NCBI GenBank assembly: GCA_938049335.1
Contig: CALIYX010000015.1
Span: 1-64,000 of the forward strand
Origin: an uncultured Clostridia bacterium
GTDB taxonomy: Bacteria > Bacillota > Clostridia > Peptostreptococcales > Anaerovoracaceae
Length of the DNA: 64,000 bases
Reading direction: 5' to 3'
Shown: piece by piece, positions 52,746-61,874 of the stretch
Position numbering within the stretch: position 1 is the first letter of the stretch
Layout: each line of letters begins with the position of its first letter
Position numbers and translations under genes: made by a program
Notes under the pieces: model-generated
Database searches by the model: none
What the model saw: the letters and a program-made list of their open reading frames with translations, nothing else
Told to the model about the DNA's origin: nothing

Positions 52746-54140
52746 ATGGAGTCAATTCAGCTAAGAGAATTACACAGAAACACAGCAGAATATGCGGGCA
52801 AGGAAGTTACGGTTAGAGGTTGGGTAAGAACTAATCGAAATTCCAACAAATTCGGATTTATCGAGCTGAATGATGGTAGCTTTTTCACACCTGTTCAGAT
52901 AGTTTATGAGGCAGATAAGCTTGATAATTTTGATGAGATAGGTAAGGCTAAGGTTTCAGCTGCGCTTTGCGTAAGAGGAAAGCTAGAGCTTACTCCGGAT
53001 GCGAAGCAGCCGTTTGAGATTAAGGCTGAGGAGGTTTTGATTGAGGCAGATACTGATGCGGATTATCCACTTCAGAAGAAGCGTCATTCAGTAGAGTTTT
53101 TGCGTGAAATTGCTCACCTAAGACCAAGGAGCAACCTGTTTTCAGCGGTTTTCCGTGTTAGATCAATTTCGGCTTATGCTATTCATAAGTTCTTCCAGGA
53201 TCAGAACTTCGTTTACACTCACACACCAATTATCACAGGTAGTGATGCTGAGGGTGCTGGCGAGATGTTCCAGATAACAACACTCGATTTAGATAATATT
53301 CCAAGAACTGAAGAGGGTCAGATAGATTACAGCCAGGATTTCTTCGGAAAGCACACAGGTCTTACAGTAAGCGGACAGCTTGAGGGTGAGGCTTATGCTA
53401 TGGCTTTCAGAAACATCTACACATTTGGACCTACATTCCGTGCTGAGAATTCAAACACAGCAAGACATGCTTCAGAGTTTTGGATGATAGAGCCTGAGAT
53501 TGCTTTTGCTGATCTTGAGGATAATATGCAGCTTGCAGAGGCTATGGTTAAGTACATTATCAACTACGTGCTTGAGCATGCGCCTGAGGAGATGGAGTTC
53601 TTCAACAAATTTGTTGATAAGGGACTGCTAGAGCGTCTACATGGCATTGTTTCATCAGACTTTGGTAGAGTTACATATACTGAGGCTGTTGAGCTTCTTC
53701 AGAAGTCAGGCAAAGAGTTCCAGTATCCTGTAGAGTGGGGAATCGACCTTCAGACAGAGCACGAGCGTTATTTGACAGAGGAGATTTTCAAGAAGCCGTT
53801 GTTTGTAACAGATTATCCTAAGGATATCAAGGCGTTCTATATGAGAGCAAACGACGACAACAAGACTGTTGCTGCTTGCGACCTTCTTGTTCCAGGCGTT
53901 GGTGAAATCATCGGTGGAAGCCAGAGAGAAGAGCGTATCGACGTTCTGACAAGTCGAATGGAGGCTATGGGACTTGACGCTACGGATTACAGCTGGTACC
54001 TAGACCTTCGTAAGTACGGTGGTGTTAAGCACGCTGGCTACGGGCTTGGATTTGAGAGAATGGTAATGTATCTCACAGGCGTAAGCAACATCAGAGACGT
54101 AATTCCGTTCCCAAGAACACCAAAGAGCGCAGAATTCTAG
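52746..54140 (+). CDS. asnS: Asparaginyl-tRNA synthetase
   Basis: A 464-residue class IIb synthetase: N-terminal OB-fold anticodon domain (VTVRGWVRTNRNSNKFGFIELNDGS), motif 2 region TFGPTFRAENSNTARHASEFWMIEPE, and motif 3 GGVKHAGYGLGFERMVMYLTG. SNTARHASEFWMIEPE separates AsnRS from AspRS. Charges tRNA-Asn in the cytoplasm. AAAAGGATGG precedes the ATG. Confidence 0.95.
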   Translation: MESIQLRELHRNTAEYAGKEVTVRGWVRTNRNSNKFGFIELNDGSFFTPVQIVYEADKLDNFDEIGKAKVSAALCVRGKLELTPDAKQPFEIKAEEVLIEADTDADYPLQKKRHSVEFLREIAHLRPRSNLFSAVFRVRSISAYAIHKFFQDQNFVYTHTPIITGSDAEGAGEMFQITTLDLDNIPRTEEGQIDYSQDFFGKHTGLTVSGQLEGEAYAMAFRNIYTFGPTFRAENSNTARHASEFWMIEPEIAFADLEDNMQLAEAMVKYIINYVLEHAPEEMEFFNKFVDKGLLERLHGIVSSDFGRVTYTEAVELLQKSGKEFQYPVEWGIDLQTEHERYLTEEIFKKPLFVTDYPKDIKAFYMRANDDNKTVAACDLLVPGVGEIIGGSQREERIDVLTSRMEAMGLDATDYSWYLDLRKYGGVKHAGYGLGFERMVMYLTGVSNIRDVIPFPRTPKSAEF

Positions 54141-54177
54141 AGGAAAATAGGCTCAGGTAAAATATATGAATTTATAG

Positions 54178-54225
54178 CTGCTTTATCAAAGCTAGATTGA
54201 TGGCTTTGGTGGAGCAGTTTTTATT
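54178..54225 (+). terminator. Terminator of asnS
   Basis: Two-part stem CTGCT....CAAAGC / GCTTTG....AGCAG followed by TTTTTATTTT. Confidence 0.7.
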
Positions 54226-54255
54226 TTCTACATGCTTTTAACTTGAATTTTGGGG

Positions 54256-54284
54256 TTACATTTTGATTTTAAATGTAATATAAT
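54256..54284 (+). promoter_or_regulatory. Promoter of the rho operon
   Basis: TTACAT (54256-54261), 17 bp, TATAAT (54279-54284). The leader carries a CGGTC/GACCG hairpin near 54309-54325. Confidence 0.6.
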
Positions 54285-54409
54285 TAGGAATCATATTATT
54301 ACCTTTGAGCGGTCGGTTCAGACCGTGTATTTCCAGACGAGTTTTGATTAGTTTAATATATGCGATGAGTTTGTGTCAGAAAGGGAGGCGTAAGCCTAGG
54401 TTTTGATTT

Positions 54410-55819
54410 ATGGCAAAGAGTAAAATTTTGATTGAAAGCGAAGCAATCGAGGAAAAGCTTACTGAAGAAGAGAGTGCTCCTGCACCGAAGAAGAGGGGAA
54501 GACCACGCAAGGTCAAGCCTGAGGAGCCTGAGGAGATGCCTGCTGTAGAGGCTGAGGAGACTGCTTCCAAGGAAGGTGGTAGCGATTCTTTGGATGCTAT
54601 TGAGCCGAAATTTGATGATATAGAGGCTTCTGATACTGATGCTGAGCAAAAGCTTACAGCAAAGGAAATACGTGACTCAAGGCCAAGGCCCGAGGTTTGC
54701 GGTATACTTGAAATTGCCGAGGACGGATTTGGATTTTTGAGATTCAATAATTTCCTGACAAGCGACAAGGATATCTATGTTTCCCCTACTCAGATTAGAA
54801 GATTTAATCTGAAGACGGGTGATAAAGTTTGCGGAATTTCAAGACTGCCAAATGACGGTGAGAGATTCGGTGCTCTGCTTTACGTTAAAACAGTAAACGA
54901 TGATGAGCCTGGACTTGCTATAAAGAGACCTGATTTTGAGGATCTGACACCGATATTTCCGCAGGAGAGACTCACGCTTGAGAGAACATCAAAGGACCTT
55001 TCCATGAGACTAATCGACCTGATTTCTCCTATCGGAAAGGGTCAGAGAGGACTCATTGTTGCACCACCAAAGGCTGGTAAGACAACTTTGCTAAAGAGGA
55101 TCGCAAACAGCATAGAGCAAAATCACCCTGACGTTGAGCTAATCGTATTTCTAGTCGATGAAAGACCTGAGGAAGTAACGGATATGAAGCGCTCGCTTAG
55201 CAGCGGTGAGGTAATATATTCCACTTTTGATGAGAGACCTCAGCATCACGTCAAGGTTGCTGAGATGGTTCTCGCTAGAGCTAAGAGGCTTGCTGAGCAC
55301 AAGAAGGACGTAGTGATTTTGCTTGATAGTATAACTAGACTTGCAAGAGCATATAATCTTGTTGAGCCAACTTCAGGAAGAACGCTTTCAGGTGGTCTTG
55401 ATCCGAGCGCACTTTACAAGCCTAAGAAGTTCTTTGGAGCTGCACGTAATGTTGAGGAGGGCGGTAGCATCACCATACTTGCAACGGCTCTTGTTGAGAC
55501 AGGCTCCAGAATGGACGATGTTATATATGAGGAATTCAAGGGTACAGGTAATATGGAGCTACACCTTGACCGTAAGCTTTCCGAGAAGAGGATTTTCCCT
55601 GCCTTTGATCTCAATAGGTCCGGCACAAGACGTGAAGATCTTTTGATGACTCAGGCTGAGCTTGAGGCAATTTGGACTATGAGGAGAGCTCTATCAAATG
55701 TAAATCCGCACGAGGTTTCAGAGATTATCATAGATAATCTTGCAAATACAACTAACAACAAGAACTTCATTCAGGTTATTAAGAAGATCCTGGGACAGGA
55801 CCAGAAGAAATACATATAA
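54410..55819 (+). CDS. rho: Transcription termination factor Rho
   Basis: A 469-residue RecA-type helicase. Walker A APPKAGKTTLL, then LVDERPEEVTDMKRS and the Q/R-loop region SITRLARAYN. RNA-binding cold-shock domain GFGFLRFNNFLTSDKDIYVSPTQIRRFNLKTGD precedes it. The N-terminal ~80 residues are an acidic, disordered extension with an AT-hook-like GRPRK at 30-34. A stop codon lies two codons before ATG 54410, so the start is sure, yet GGGAGG is about 23 bases away and part of an AGGC-gtaa-GCCT hairpin, so translation may be controlled. Confidence 0.94.
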   Translation: MAKSKILIESEAIEEKLTEEESAPAPKKRGRPRKVKPEEPEEMPAVEAEETASKEGGSDSLDAIEPKFDDIEASDTDAEQKLTAKEIRDSRPRPEVCGILEIAEDGFGFLRFNNFLTSDKDIYVSPTQIRRFNLKTGDKVCGISRLPNDGERFGALLYVKTVNDDEPGLAIKRPDFEDLTPIFPQERLTLERTSKDLSMRLIDLISPIGKGQRGLIVAPPKAGKTTLLKRIANSIEQNHPDVELIVFLVDERPEEVTDMKRSLSSGEVIYSTFDERPQHHVKVAEMVLARAKRLAEHKKDVVILLDSITRLARAYNLVEPTSGRTLSGGLDPSALYKPKKFFGAARNVEEGGSITILATALVETGSRMDDVIYEEFKGTGNMELHLDRKLSEKRIFPAFDLNRSGTRREDLLMTQAELEAIWTMRRALSNVNPHEVSEIIIDNLANTTNNKNFIQVIKKILGQDQKKYI

Positions 55820-55828
55820 GGGGATTTA

Positions 55829-56872
55829 ATGGATTTAAGTAAGATTTTTTTGAAGGATGCCTGCCCTACTTCTATTGGTGGACAGGCTGTAATGGGAGGC
55901 GTGATGATGCGCGGTGCAGATCGCATGGCTATTGCTATGCGCGTACCTGACGGCAGGATTCACATAAAGACTCAGCCGATAAAACCTATCGGGCGCTGGG
56001 CCAAGATTCCTATTGTCCGCGGAGTGGTTTCGTTTTTTAGCTCCATGGTCATAGGTATGAAGACTTTAATATATTCAGCTGATGTGCTTGAAGCATATTC
56101 GATGGACGAGGAAGGCGAAGAAGCTGCTGAGGAGGTAAAGCCTGGCAAACTAGAGTCGTGGCTAGTTAAGCACTTCGGAGAAAAGGCTGTCTGGAACCTG
56201 ATGATTTACGTCTCGGTTTTGATAGCAATCGCTGTGAGTGTGCTTGCTTTCGTGCTGTTTCCAACCGTGGTCGTAAACTTGCTCGGTAAGGTGACAAAGA
56301 ATCATATTTTGCTCAACCTCGCTGAGGGACTTTTGAGAATTTTGATGTTCATAGGCTATATACTTTTGATAAGTAAGATGGAGGATATCCGCGTAACCTT
56401 CCAGTATCACGGCTCGGAGCATAAGACTATTCACTGCTTTGAGAATGGACTTGAGCTTACGCCTGAGAATGCACAGAGCTTTTACACACTTCATCCGCGC
56501 TGTGGAACGAGCTTTTTGATGTTTGTCATGGTGATAAGTCTGATTTTGTTCTCTATGCTAGGATGGCCTAATCTGCTGATGAGAATATTGTCGAGAATTG
56601 TTTTGATTCCAGTGGTTGCAGGGCTTTCGTACGAGGTGCTCAAGTGGGCCGGAAGAAGCGATGGAACGCTTGTTAAGATGATGAGCATGCCTGGAATTCT
56701 GCTTCAAAAGCTGACAACAAAGGAGCCTACAAACGAGCAGCTAGAGGTTGCAATAGCTTCGATGAAGGCGGTTCTAGTACCAAAGGACACACCTTATATT
56801 GAGGGAATTTGTGACAAGGACGCAAATTTGATTGAGGAAAGACATATAGAGCGAGAAGGAAATAAGGAATGA
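55829..56872 (+). CDS. DUF1385 (YqhQ-type) membrane protein
   Basis: A 347-residue protein with three to four TM segments and the family blocks GGQAVMGGVMMRGADRMAIAMR, FQYHGSEHKTIHCFE and HPRCGTSFLMFVMVIS; conserved His and Cys residues suggest a metal or catalytic site. Function unknown. It often sits beside prmC and prfA, and here its stop overlaps the prmC start. Confidence 0.9.
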   Translation: MDLSKIFLKDACPTSIGGQAVMGGVMMRGADRMAIAMRVPDGRIHIKTQPIKPIGRWAKIPIVRGVVSFFSSMVIGMKTLIYSADVLEAYSMDEEGEEAAEEVKPGKLESWLVKHFGEKAVWNLMIYVSVLIAIAVSVLAFVLFPTVVVNLLGKVTKNHILLNLAEGLLRILMFIGYILLISKMEDIRVTFQYHGSEHKTIHCFENGLELTPENAQSFYTLHPRCGTSFLMFVMVISLILFSMLGWPNLLMRILSRIVLIPVVAGLSYEVLKWAGRSDGTLVKMMSMPGILLQKLTTKEPTNEQLEVAIASMKAVLVPKDTPYIEGICDKDANLIEERHIEREGNKE

Positions 56873-57771
56873 GTCTATTAGTCAAAGAAATGTTAACCAT
56901 GGGTGAAAAGCAGCTCATGGACAGCGATATCGCAGATGCCACGCGTGATTGCAAAATTCTATACTGTTACATGATGGACATTCCATTTTCAAAAATCATC
57001 CTAGAATATCAGCAAGTACTTCAGGATAGACTTTGCGATAAGTATTTTGAGCTAATCGATAGGCGAAGCAATGGGGAGCCTGTTCAATACATCATGGGGA
57101 GTCAGGAATTCATGGGCCTTGAGTTCATAGTGAATGAAAACGTACTAATTCCAAGGCAGGATACGGAGACACTCGTTGAGGATGCGCTAGAGATTATAAA
57201 TACGGGGACTCTTCGTGGTGAAGACATGGATGTAAAGCGTAAGGAATGGGATATTCTAGACCTTTGTACGGGCAGCGGTGCTATAGGTGTTTCGCTAGCT
57301 AGAATCGCTAACAAGGTTAATGTAACTTGCTCTGATATCAGTGAAGGGGCAATCAAAGTAGCCAAGGAGAACGCGCAAAAGCACGGTGTTGCAAAATCCG
57401 TGAAGTTTGAGCAGGGCGATCTTTTCAAGCCTTTTTCAAAGCCTTTCCGCAAGCAGAAGTTTGACATGATTGTCTCTAACCCTCCGTACATCAAGTCTTC
57501 AATAATCCCAACTCTGCAGAAAGAGGTCTGTGAACACGAGCCAATGTCCGCACTTGATGGTGGAGAAAGCGGACTTGATTTCTATGAGAGAATTGTGAGT
57601 GGAGTAGGCGGTCACCTGCGAAAGGGCGGTGTTTTACTGCTCGAGATAGGTCATGACCAGGGCGAAGCGGTAAGCGGGCTTCTATCTAGAAATGGAGATT
57701 TCACTTCGATAAGAGTACTAAAAGATCTAGCAAATAGAGATAGAATTGTCTTTGCTAAGAAGTCGAAGTAG
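56869..57771 (+). CDS. prmC: Release-factor glutamine methyltransferase PrmC
   Basis: A 300-residue SAM enzyme: helical N-terminal domain, PVQYIMGSQEFMGLEFIVNENVLIPRQDTE, SAM motif LDLCTGSGAIGVSLA, catalytic NPPY (SNPPYIKSS) and ALDGGESGLDFY. Methylates the Gln of the GGQ motif of release factors. ATGA overlap with the preceding gene. prfA, its usual neighbour, is not next to it here. Confidence 0.93.
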   Translation: MSLLVKEMLTMGEKQLMDSDIADATRDCKILYCYMMDIPFSKIILEYQQVLQDRLCDKYFELIDRRSNGEPVQYIMGSQEFMGLEFIVNENVLIPRQDTETLVEDALEIINTGTLRGEDMDVKRKEWDILDLCTGSGAIGVSLARIANKVNVTCSDISEGAIKVAKENAQKHGVAKSVKFEQGDLFKPFSKPFRKQKFDMIVSNPPYIKSSIIPTLQKEVCEHEPMSALDGGESGLDFYERIVSGVGGHLRKGGVLLLEIGHDQGEAVSGLLSRNGDFTSIRVLKDLANRDRIVFAKKSK

Positions 57772-57798
57772 TAATGGATTGGCGGATTGGAGGATAAA

Positions 57799-58110
57799 AT
57801 GCAATATATACCTGTAATCGTTTTTGCTATAATACTGATTATAATTGCCTTTTTTCTCAAAAGAGGCAAAGGACTTTGGTTATTAGCAGGGTTTAACACT
57901 ATGTCAGTCGAAGAACGAAATGTCTATGATATGGAGAAAATAGGTAGATTTATTAGTAAAACTCTTACGGGAATGGCTCTTTGTTTATTAGCATTTGATT
58001 TTGGGTTGTATATTAATAATATAATCGCTATCGTATTTCCATGGGTTGTTTTTGGAGGTATTGTTATATTTACTCTTGTATATGTAAATAGTGATAAATT
58101 CAAAAAATAA
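57799..58110 (+). CDS. DUF3784-type small membrane protein
   Basis: About 103 residues with three hydrophobic segments; FLKRGKGLWLLAGFNTMSVEERNVYD after the first TM matches DUF3784 proteins of Firmicutes. Function unknown. GGAGG lies before ATG 57799; the upstream TTG at 57787 overlaps that site and is not used. Confidence 0.78.
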   Translation: MQYIPVIVFAIILIIIAFFLKRGKGLWLLAGFNTMSVEERNVYDMEKIGRFISKTLTGMALCLLAFDFGLYINNIIAIVFPWVVFGGIVIFTLVYVNSDKFKK

Positions 58111-58190
58111 TATAAATAAATATCTGTTTAAAATCCTATGAGACAAAGCCTTACTAAAAACAAATAGATAATATTTTTATAATTGCCATC

Positions 58191-58219
58191 TTGCACAGTC
58201 TTTATTGCTGTGATACAAT
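58191..58219 (+). promoter_or_regulatory. Promoter of rpmE
   Basis: TTGCAC (58191-58196), 17 bp, TACAAT (58214-58219). Confidence 0.65.
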
Positions 58220-58282
58220 AGTAGAGCTGTAATATCAGTAAATATATGCACGGGGAGACCTGAGCAGGAAAGAGGTACAAGC

Positions 58283-58483
58283 ATGAAGGAAGGAATCCAT
58301 CCTGATTATGTGGAATGTAAAGTAACTTGCGCATGCGGAAACACATTCGTAACTAAGTCTACTAAGCCAGAGCTAAGACTAGAAGTTTGCTCAGCGTGCC
58401 ATCCGTTCTTTACAGGTCAGCAGAAGTTCATCAACCGTGGTGGACGTGTTGAGAAGTTCAAGAACAAGTACAATATCGACTAA
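58283..58483 (+). CDS. rpmE: Ribosomal protein L31 (zinc-binding form)
   Basis: A 66-residue protein with the four zinc cysteines Cys16, Cys18, Cys36, Cys39 (CACG and CSAC) and HPFFTGQQKF, so it is the zinc (C+) type rather than the zinc-free paralogue. Part of the 50S subunit. AAAGAGG before the ATG. Own promoter and terminator. Confidence 0.96.
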   Translation: MKEGIHPDYVECKVTCACGNTFVTKSTKPELRLEVCSACHPFFTGQQKFINRGGRVEKFKNKYNID

Positions 58484-58508
58484 TTTGACCTATACACATA
58501 AGAAAACG

Positions 58509-58534
58509 AAGCTCTCCATTTTGGAGAGCTTTTT
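58509..58534 (+). terminator. Terminator of rpmE
   Basis: Perfect AAGCTCTCC/GGAGAGCTT stem, then TTTT. Confidence 0.9.
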
Positions 58535-58570
58535 ACGTGGTTTAAGTTTTGTGATTATATGATAAAGTGA

Positions 58571-58599
58571 TTGCAAAATTATTGAGGAAATGATATTAT
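58571..58599 (+). promoter_or_regulatory. Promoter of the cobalamin biosynthesis operon
   Basis: TTGCAA (58571-58576), 17 bp, TATTAT (58594-58599), just upstream of the second cobalamin riboswitch. Confidence 0.65.
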
Positions 58600-58624
58600 C
58601 TGTATATTAATATAAACAACTTAA

Positions 58625-58825
58625 TATTTGTTTAGGTGCTAGTAAGAAATCTCGCTTTGATACATATAAATCAAAGGCTTGAGCAATTCTAGTGAAAAGG
58701 GAAACAGGTGTAAATCCTGTGCGAACTCGTCACTGTAAACGGTTAAAACACAGATGCCACTGCATCCTCGGATGTGGGAAGGCGTGATAATATATGCCGT
58801 GAGCCAGGAGACCTGCCTAGACTGT
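58625..58825 (+). promoter_or_regulatory. Cobalamin riboswitch 2
   Basis: Conserved blocks in order: AAAAGGGAAACAGGTG, AAATCCTGTGCG, CTCGTCACTGTAAACGG, GATGCCACTG, GGGAAGG, and GAGCCAGGAGACCTGCC (58801-58817). The long form with a large P6 extension. Controls cbiK and the following cbi genes. Confidence 0.94.
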
Positions 58826-58885
58826 AAGATGACCGCCACGAGTAATTGGTGTCTTGGATTTTATGAGTTTGACTGATAATTTACG

Positions 58886-58920
58886 GGGATACTTTGCTTA
58901 GGGCGAGGTATCCCTATTTA
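58886..58920 (+). terminator. Expression platform of riboswitch 2
   Basis: GGGATAC/GTATCCC stem (58886-58892 with 58908-58914) followed by TATTTAGTTGTTT; a modest terminator, or a hairpin near the ribosome site. Confidence 0.5.
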
Positions 58921-58954
58921 GTTGTTTCGCTTTTTTGTACAATAGGAGGAATGT

Positions 58955-59848
58955 ATGAAGAAATTATTATCTGTAGTAATTATCGCGGTTCTCTCAATGT
59001 CAATGCTTTTGACAGGATGCGGAGAGAAGAAGGATAGCGGAAATGCAAAAGCTTCAAGCGATAAGGAAATTTTGATTGTTAGCTTTGGCACAAGCTACAG
59101 CAACAGCAGACACGTGACTATCGGTGCGATTGAGGATGCAATCAGAGAAGCTTATCCTGATTACCAGGTTCGCAGAGCTTTCACTGCACAGATCATAATC
59201 GACAAGCTCAAGAAGGAAGAGAATATCGAGATCGACAATGTAAAGCAGGCACTTGATAGAGCAGTTGCAAACGGAGTTAAGACTCTAATTGTTCAGCCTA
59301 CACACCTTATGAACGGTCTTGAGTACAACGATCTTAAGAAGGAGCTTGACAAGTACAAGGATAAGTTTGACAAGATTGCTCTTGGCGAACCACTTCTAAC
59401 AAGCGATGAAGACTTTAAGCAGGTTATCGCAGCAATCACAAACGACACTAAGGAGTACCTTGATGGCGAGACAGCAATCTGCTTCATGGGACATGGAACA
59501 GAAGCTGATTCAAACAAGGTTTATGCAACACTTCAGGAGAAGCTAAAGGCAGCTGGTTACAATGATTACTTCGTAGGAACAGTAGAGGCTACACCTACAG
59601 TTGACGATGTTATCGCACAGGTAAAGGAAAGCGGAAAATACAAGAGAGTTATCCTTCAGCCACTTATGGTAGTTGCAGGTGACCACGCAAACAACGATAT
59701 GGCTGGTGATGAGGAAGGTAGCTGGGCAACAAAGTTCAAGGCAGCAGGCTTTGAAGTTAAGCCAGTTCTAAGAGGACTAGGACAGAATTATGACATCCAG
59801 AAAATCTATCTAGAGCATGTAAAGGCAGCTATCGATTCACTCAAATAA
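58955..59848 (+). CDS. cbiK: CbiK-type cobaltochelatase as a secreted lipoprotein
   Basis: A 297-residue protein: lipoprotein signal with LLTGC (Cys22), then the CbiK fold (ILIVSFGTSYSNSR). The family His positions are present: His117 (QPTHLMNG), His180 (GHGTEAD) and His244 (AGDHANND). CbiK inserts cobalt into sirohydrochlorin for the anaerobic B12 pathway. The lipobox puts this copy outside the cytoplasmic membrane, which is odd for a biosynthetic step; periplasmic CbiK forms are known in Desulfovibrio. First gene after the riboswitch; AGGAGG before the ATG. Confidence 0.88.
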   Translation: MKKLLSVVIIAVLSMSMLLTGCGEKKDSGNAKASSDKEILIVSFGTSYSNSRHVTIGAIEDAIREAYPDYQVRRAFTAQIIIDKLKKEENIEIDNVKQALDRAVANGVKTLIVQPTHLMNGLEYNDLKKELDKYKDKFDKIALGEPLLTSDEDFKQVIAAITNDTKEYLDGETAICFMGHGTEADSNKVYATLQEKLKAAGYNDYFVGTVEATPTVDDVIAQVKESGKYKRVILQPLMVVAGDHANNDMAGDEEGSWATKFKAAGFEVKPVLRGLGQNYDIQKIYLEHVKAAIDSLK

Positions 59849-59892
59849 GATGAATTCGAAAAATTTTAGGCAAGAATTTTAAAGGAGAGCAA

Positions 59893-60534
59893 ATGAAGAA
59901 ATTAGTAATTTTCTTACTTACTCTCTGCGTTGTAACAGCCGGTGTTCTCGAAACATCGGCTGTTCTTTTTAAGAACGACGTATACGCAGAGACAAAGTCG
60001 ACTAGCGACCAGGTTGCACAGGACAGCGAAAAAGGACCAAGAACAGACGTATCAAAGCCAGATTTAAAGGAGCTTACTGGAAAAGACATCAAAGATGGAA
60101 CATATGATATCGAAGTTGAGAGCGATTCATCAATGTTTAGAATCATAAAAGCAAAGCTGACCGTAAAGGATGGCAAGATGACTGCTGTTCTGACACTTAA
60201 TGGAAAGGGATATCTAAGACTTTTCATGGGAACAGGCGAAGAAGCTGTTAAGGCTGATGAGTCAAAGTACGCAGAATTTAAAATCGTAGACGATAAGTAC
60301 ACCTACGAGGTTTCGGTGGATAAGCTAAATGCACCTGTAGAGTGCACAAGCTTCAGTAAGAGAAAGCAGAAATGGTATGACCACCAGATAGTTTTCTTAG
60401 CAGATACACTACCTGAAGGAGCTGTAAAGAAGGATTACACTGTTGTAATTCTGTGCGCAGTGGTGGGAGTTATTTTGATAGCTGGAATAATTTTTGGTCT
60501 AGGTCGTGCAAAAAGGAAAAAATCTGCTAAATAA
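59893..60534 (+). CDS. Unknown surface protein, signal peptide and C-terminal membrane anchor
   Basis: A 213-residue protein: signal peptide (1-~32, ending VYA), linker, one beta-rich domain of ~110 residues (DGTYDIEVESDSSMFRIIKAKL...VPVECTSFSKRKQKWYDHQIVF; read from the gene as NAPVECTSF), then a TM segment and basic tail (RAKRKKSAK). The domain looks like those found in Clostridial surface proteins near metal and tetrapyrrole genes; I cannot name it. It lies between cbiK and cbiD under B12 control, so binding of cobalt, a tetrapyrrole or a corrinoid at the cell surface is a fair guess. Confidence 0.7.
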   Translation: MKKLVIFLLTLCVVTAGVLETSAVLFKNDVYAETKSTSDQVAQDSEKGPRTDVSKPDLKELTGKDIKDGTYDIEVESDSSMFRIIKAKLTVKDGKMTAVLTLNGKGYLRLFMGTGEEAVKADESKYAEFKIVDDKYTYEVSVDKLNAPVECTSFSKRKQKWYDHQIVFLADTLPEGAVKKDYTVVILCAVVGVILIAGIIFGLGRAKRKKSAK

Positions 60535-60611
60535 AAGCACAGTTGGGTATAATATAATGGCGAGTCAGAAGGCTCGCACAACTAGAAATTAGCCAAGCGA
60601 GGAGGATTCTC

Positions 60612-61775
60612 ATGGGATTTGAACACTACCTGCGTTCAGGAAATCAAAAATTGCGTTGTGGATATACGACCGGAACCTGTGCGGCGCTTGCTGCAACGGG
60701 AGCTACTATTTTGATGCTCAGCGGAAAGGCGCCTGAAACTGTTGGACTTATGACAGGAAAGGGCATAAGAGTCGATGTTCCACTTGCAGATTTCGGAATG
60801 GATGGAAGTGATGCTTGGAGCTGTATCATCAAGGATGCAGGAGATGATGCCGATGTGACAGACGGAATACGCGTATATGCAACGGTATCAAAGATAGATA
60901 AGAAAGAGATTGAAATTGACGGCGGAGAGGGCGTAGGAAGAGTAACAAAGCCAGGGCTAGACCAGCCTGTTGGCAATGCTGCAATAAACAGTACGCCTCG
61001 CCGTATGATCAAAGAGGCAGTAGAAAGCGTATGCGAGGACTACGGCTATGAGGGAGGAATTAGAGTTATAATCTCGGTGCCTGAAGGCATTGAGGCAGCT
61101 AAGAGAACCTTTAATTCCATGATAGGAGTAGAGGGAGGAATATCTATCCTAGGAACATCTGGAATAGTTGAGCCGATGAGCATGCAAGCTCTGGTTGCTA
61201 CAATTGAGGTGACGATGAGACAGGCTGCTGTAGAATCTAAGGACCTGATTTTGATACCAGGAAACTACGGAGAGAGCTTCGTTGCAAACGAGCAGGTGGA
61301 AACTTACGGTATACCTAGCGTTAAGTTTTCTAACTTCCTAGGGGACACACTTGATATGGCGGTTGCAGAGGGCTTTGAGAGAGTTCTTCTCATAGGGCAT
61401 ATCGGAAAAATGGTCAAGGTCGCAGGCTCTATAATGAATACGCACTCAAGGAGTGCAGATTGCCGTAAGGAAATTTTCTGTGCGCATACGATAATGTGTG
61501 GCGGAAGCGGAGAGCTTGGCAGAGAGATAATGAAAGCGGCAACGACAGATGCTTGTATAGAGATTCTCGACAAGGAAAATATGAGAGAAAAAGTAATGGA
61601 GAGCATAGTTTTATCCATTCAGAAGGTTCTCAATAGAAGAGTCAAAGATGAACTAAAAATAGGGGTTTGTACTTTCTCAAATGAATACGGACTTCTAGGT
61701 GTCAGCGAAGGGGCTAAGGAGATTATAGACGAGTGGAATAGCGAGAAAAAGGCTAACATTAAACTCGAATACTAG
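60612..61775 (+). CDS. cbiD: Cobalt-precorrin-5B C1-methyltransferase CbiD
   Basis: A 387-residue enzyme with LRCGYTTGTCAALAATGA at the N-terminus, GGEGVGRVTKPGLDQPVGNAAIN and GHIGKMVKVAGSIMNTHSRSADCR, all typical of CbiD, the anaerobic-pathway C1 methylase. GAGGAGG before the ATG. A possible internal promoter TATAAT lies at about 60555. Follows the surface-protein gene in the B12 operon. Confidence 0.94.
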   Translation: MGFEHYLRSGNQKLRCGYTTGTCAALAATGATILMLSGKAPETVGLMTGKGIRVDVPLADFGMDGSDAWSCIIKDAGDDADVTDGIRVYATVSKIDKKEIEIDGGEGVGRVTKPGLDQPVGNAAINSTPRRMIKEAVESVCEDYGYEGGIRVIISVPEGIEAAKRTFNSMIGVEGGISILGTSGIVEPMSMQALVATIEVTMRQAAVESKDLILIPGNYGESFVANEQVETYGIPSVKFSNFLGDTLDMAVAEGFERVLLIGHIGKMVKVAGSIMNTHSRSADCRKEIFCAHTIMCGGSGELGREIMKAATTDACIEILDKENMREKVMESIVLSIQKVLNRRVKDELKIGVCTFSNEYGLLGVSEGAKEIIDEWNSEKKANIKLEY

Positions 61776-61874
61776 AATTTGATTGGTTGATACATAGATG
61801 TTTGCTGAATACTGCAAGCTTGCAAGGACAAATGGATATGTACTTTATGATATATGGGAATTAAGGAGGAGTTT

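Noticed and set aside
60555..60565. Internal promoter TATAATATAAT before cbiD
   Set aside because: No matching -35 box was found and cbiD is expected to be read from the riboswitch promoter; kept only as a remark.
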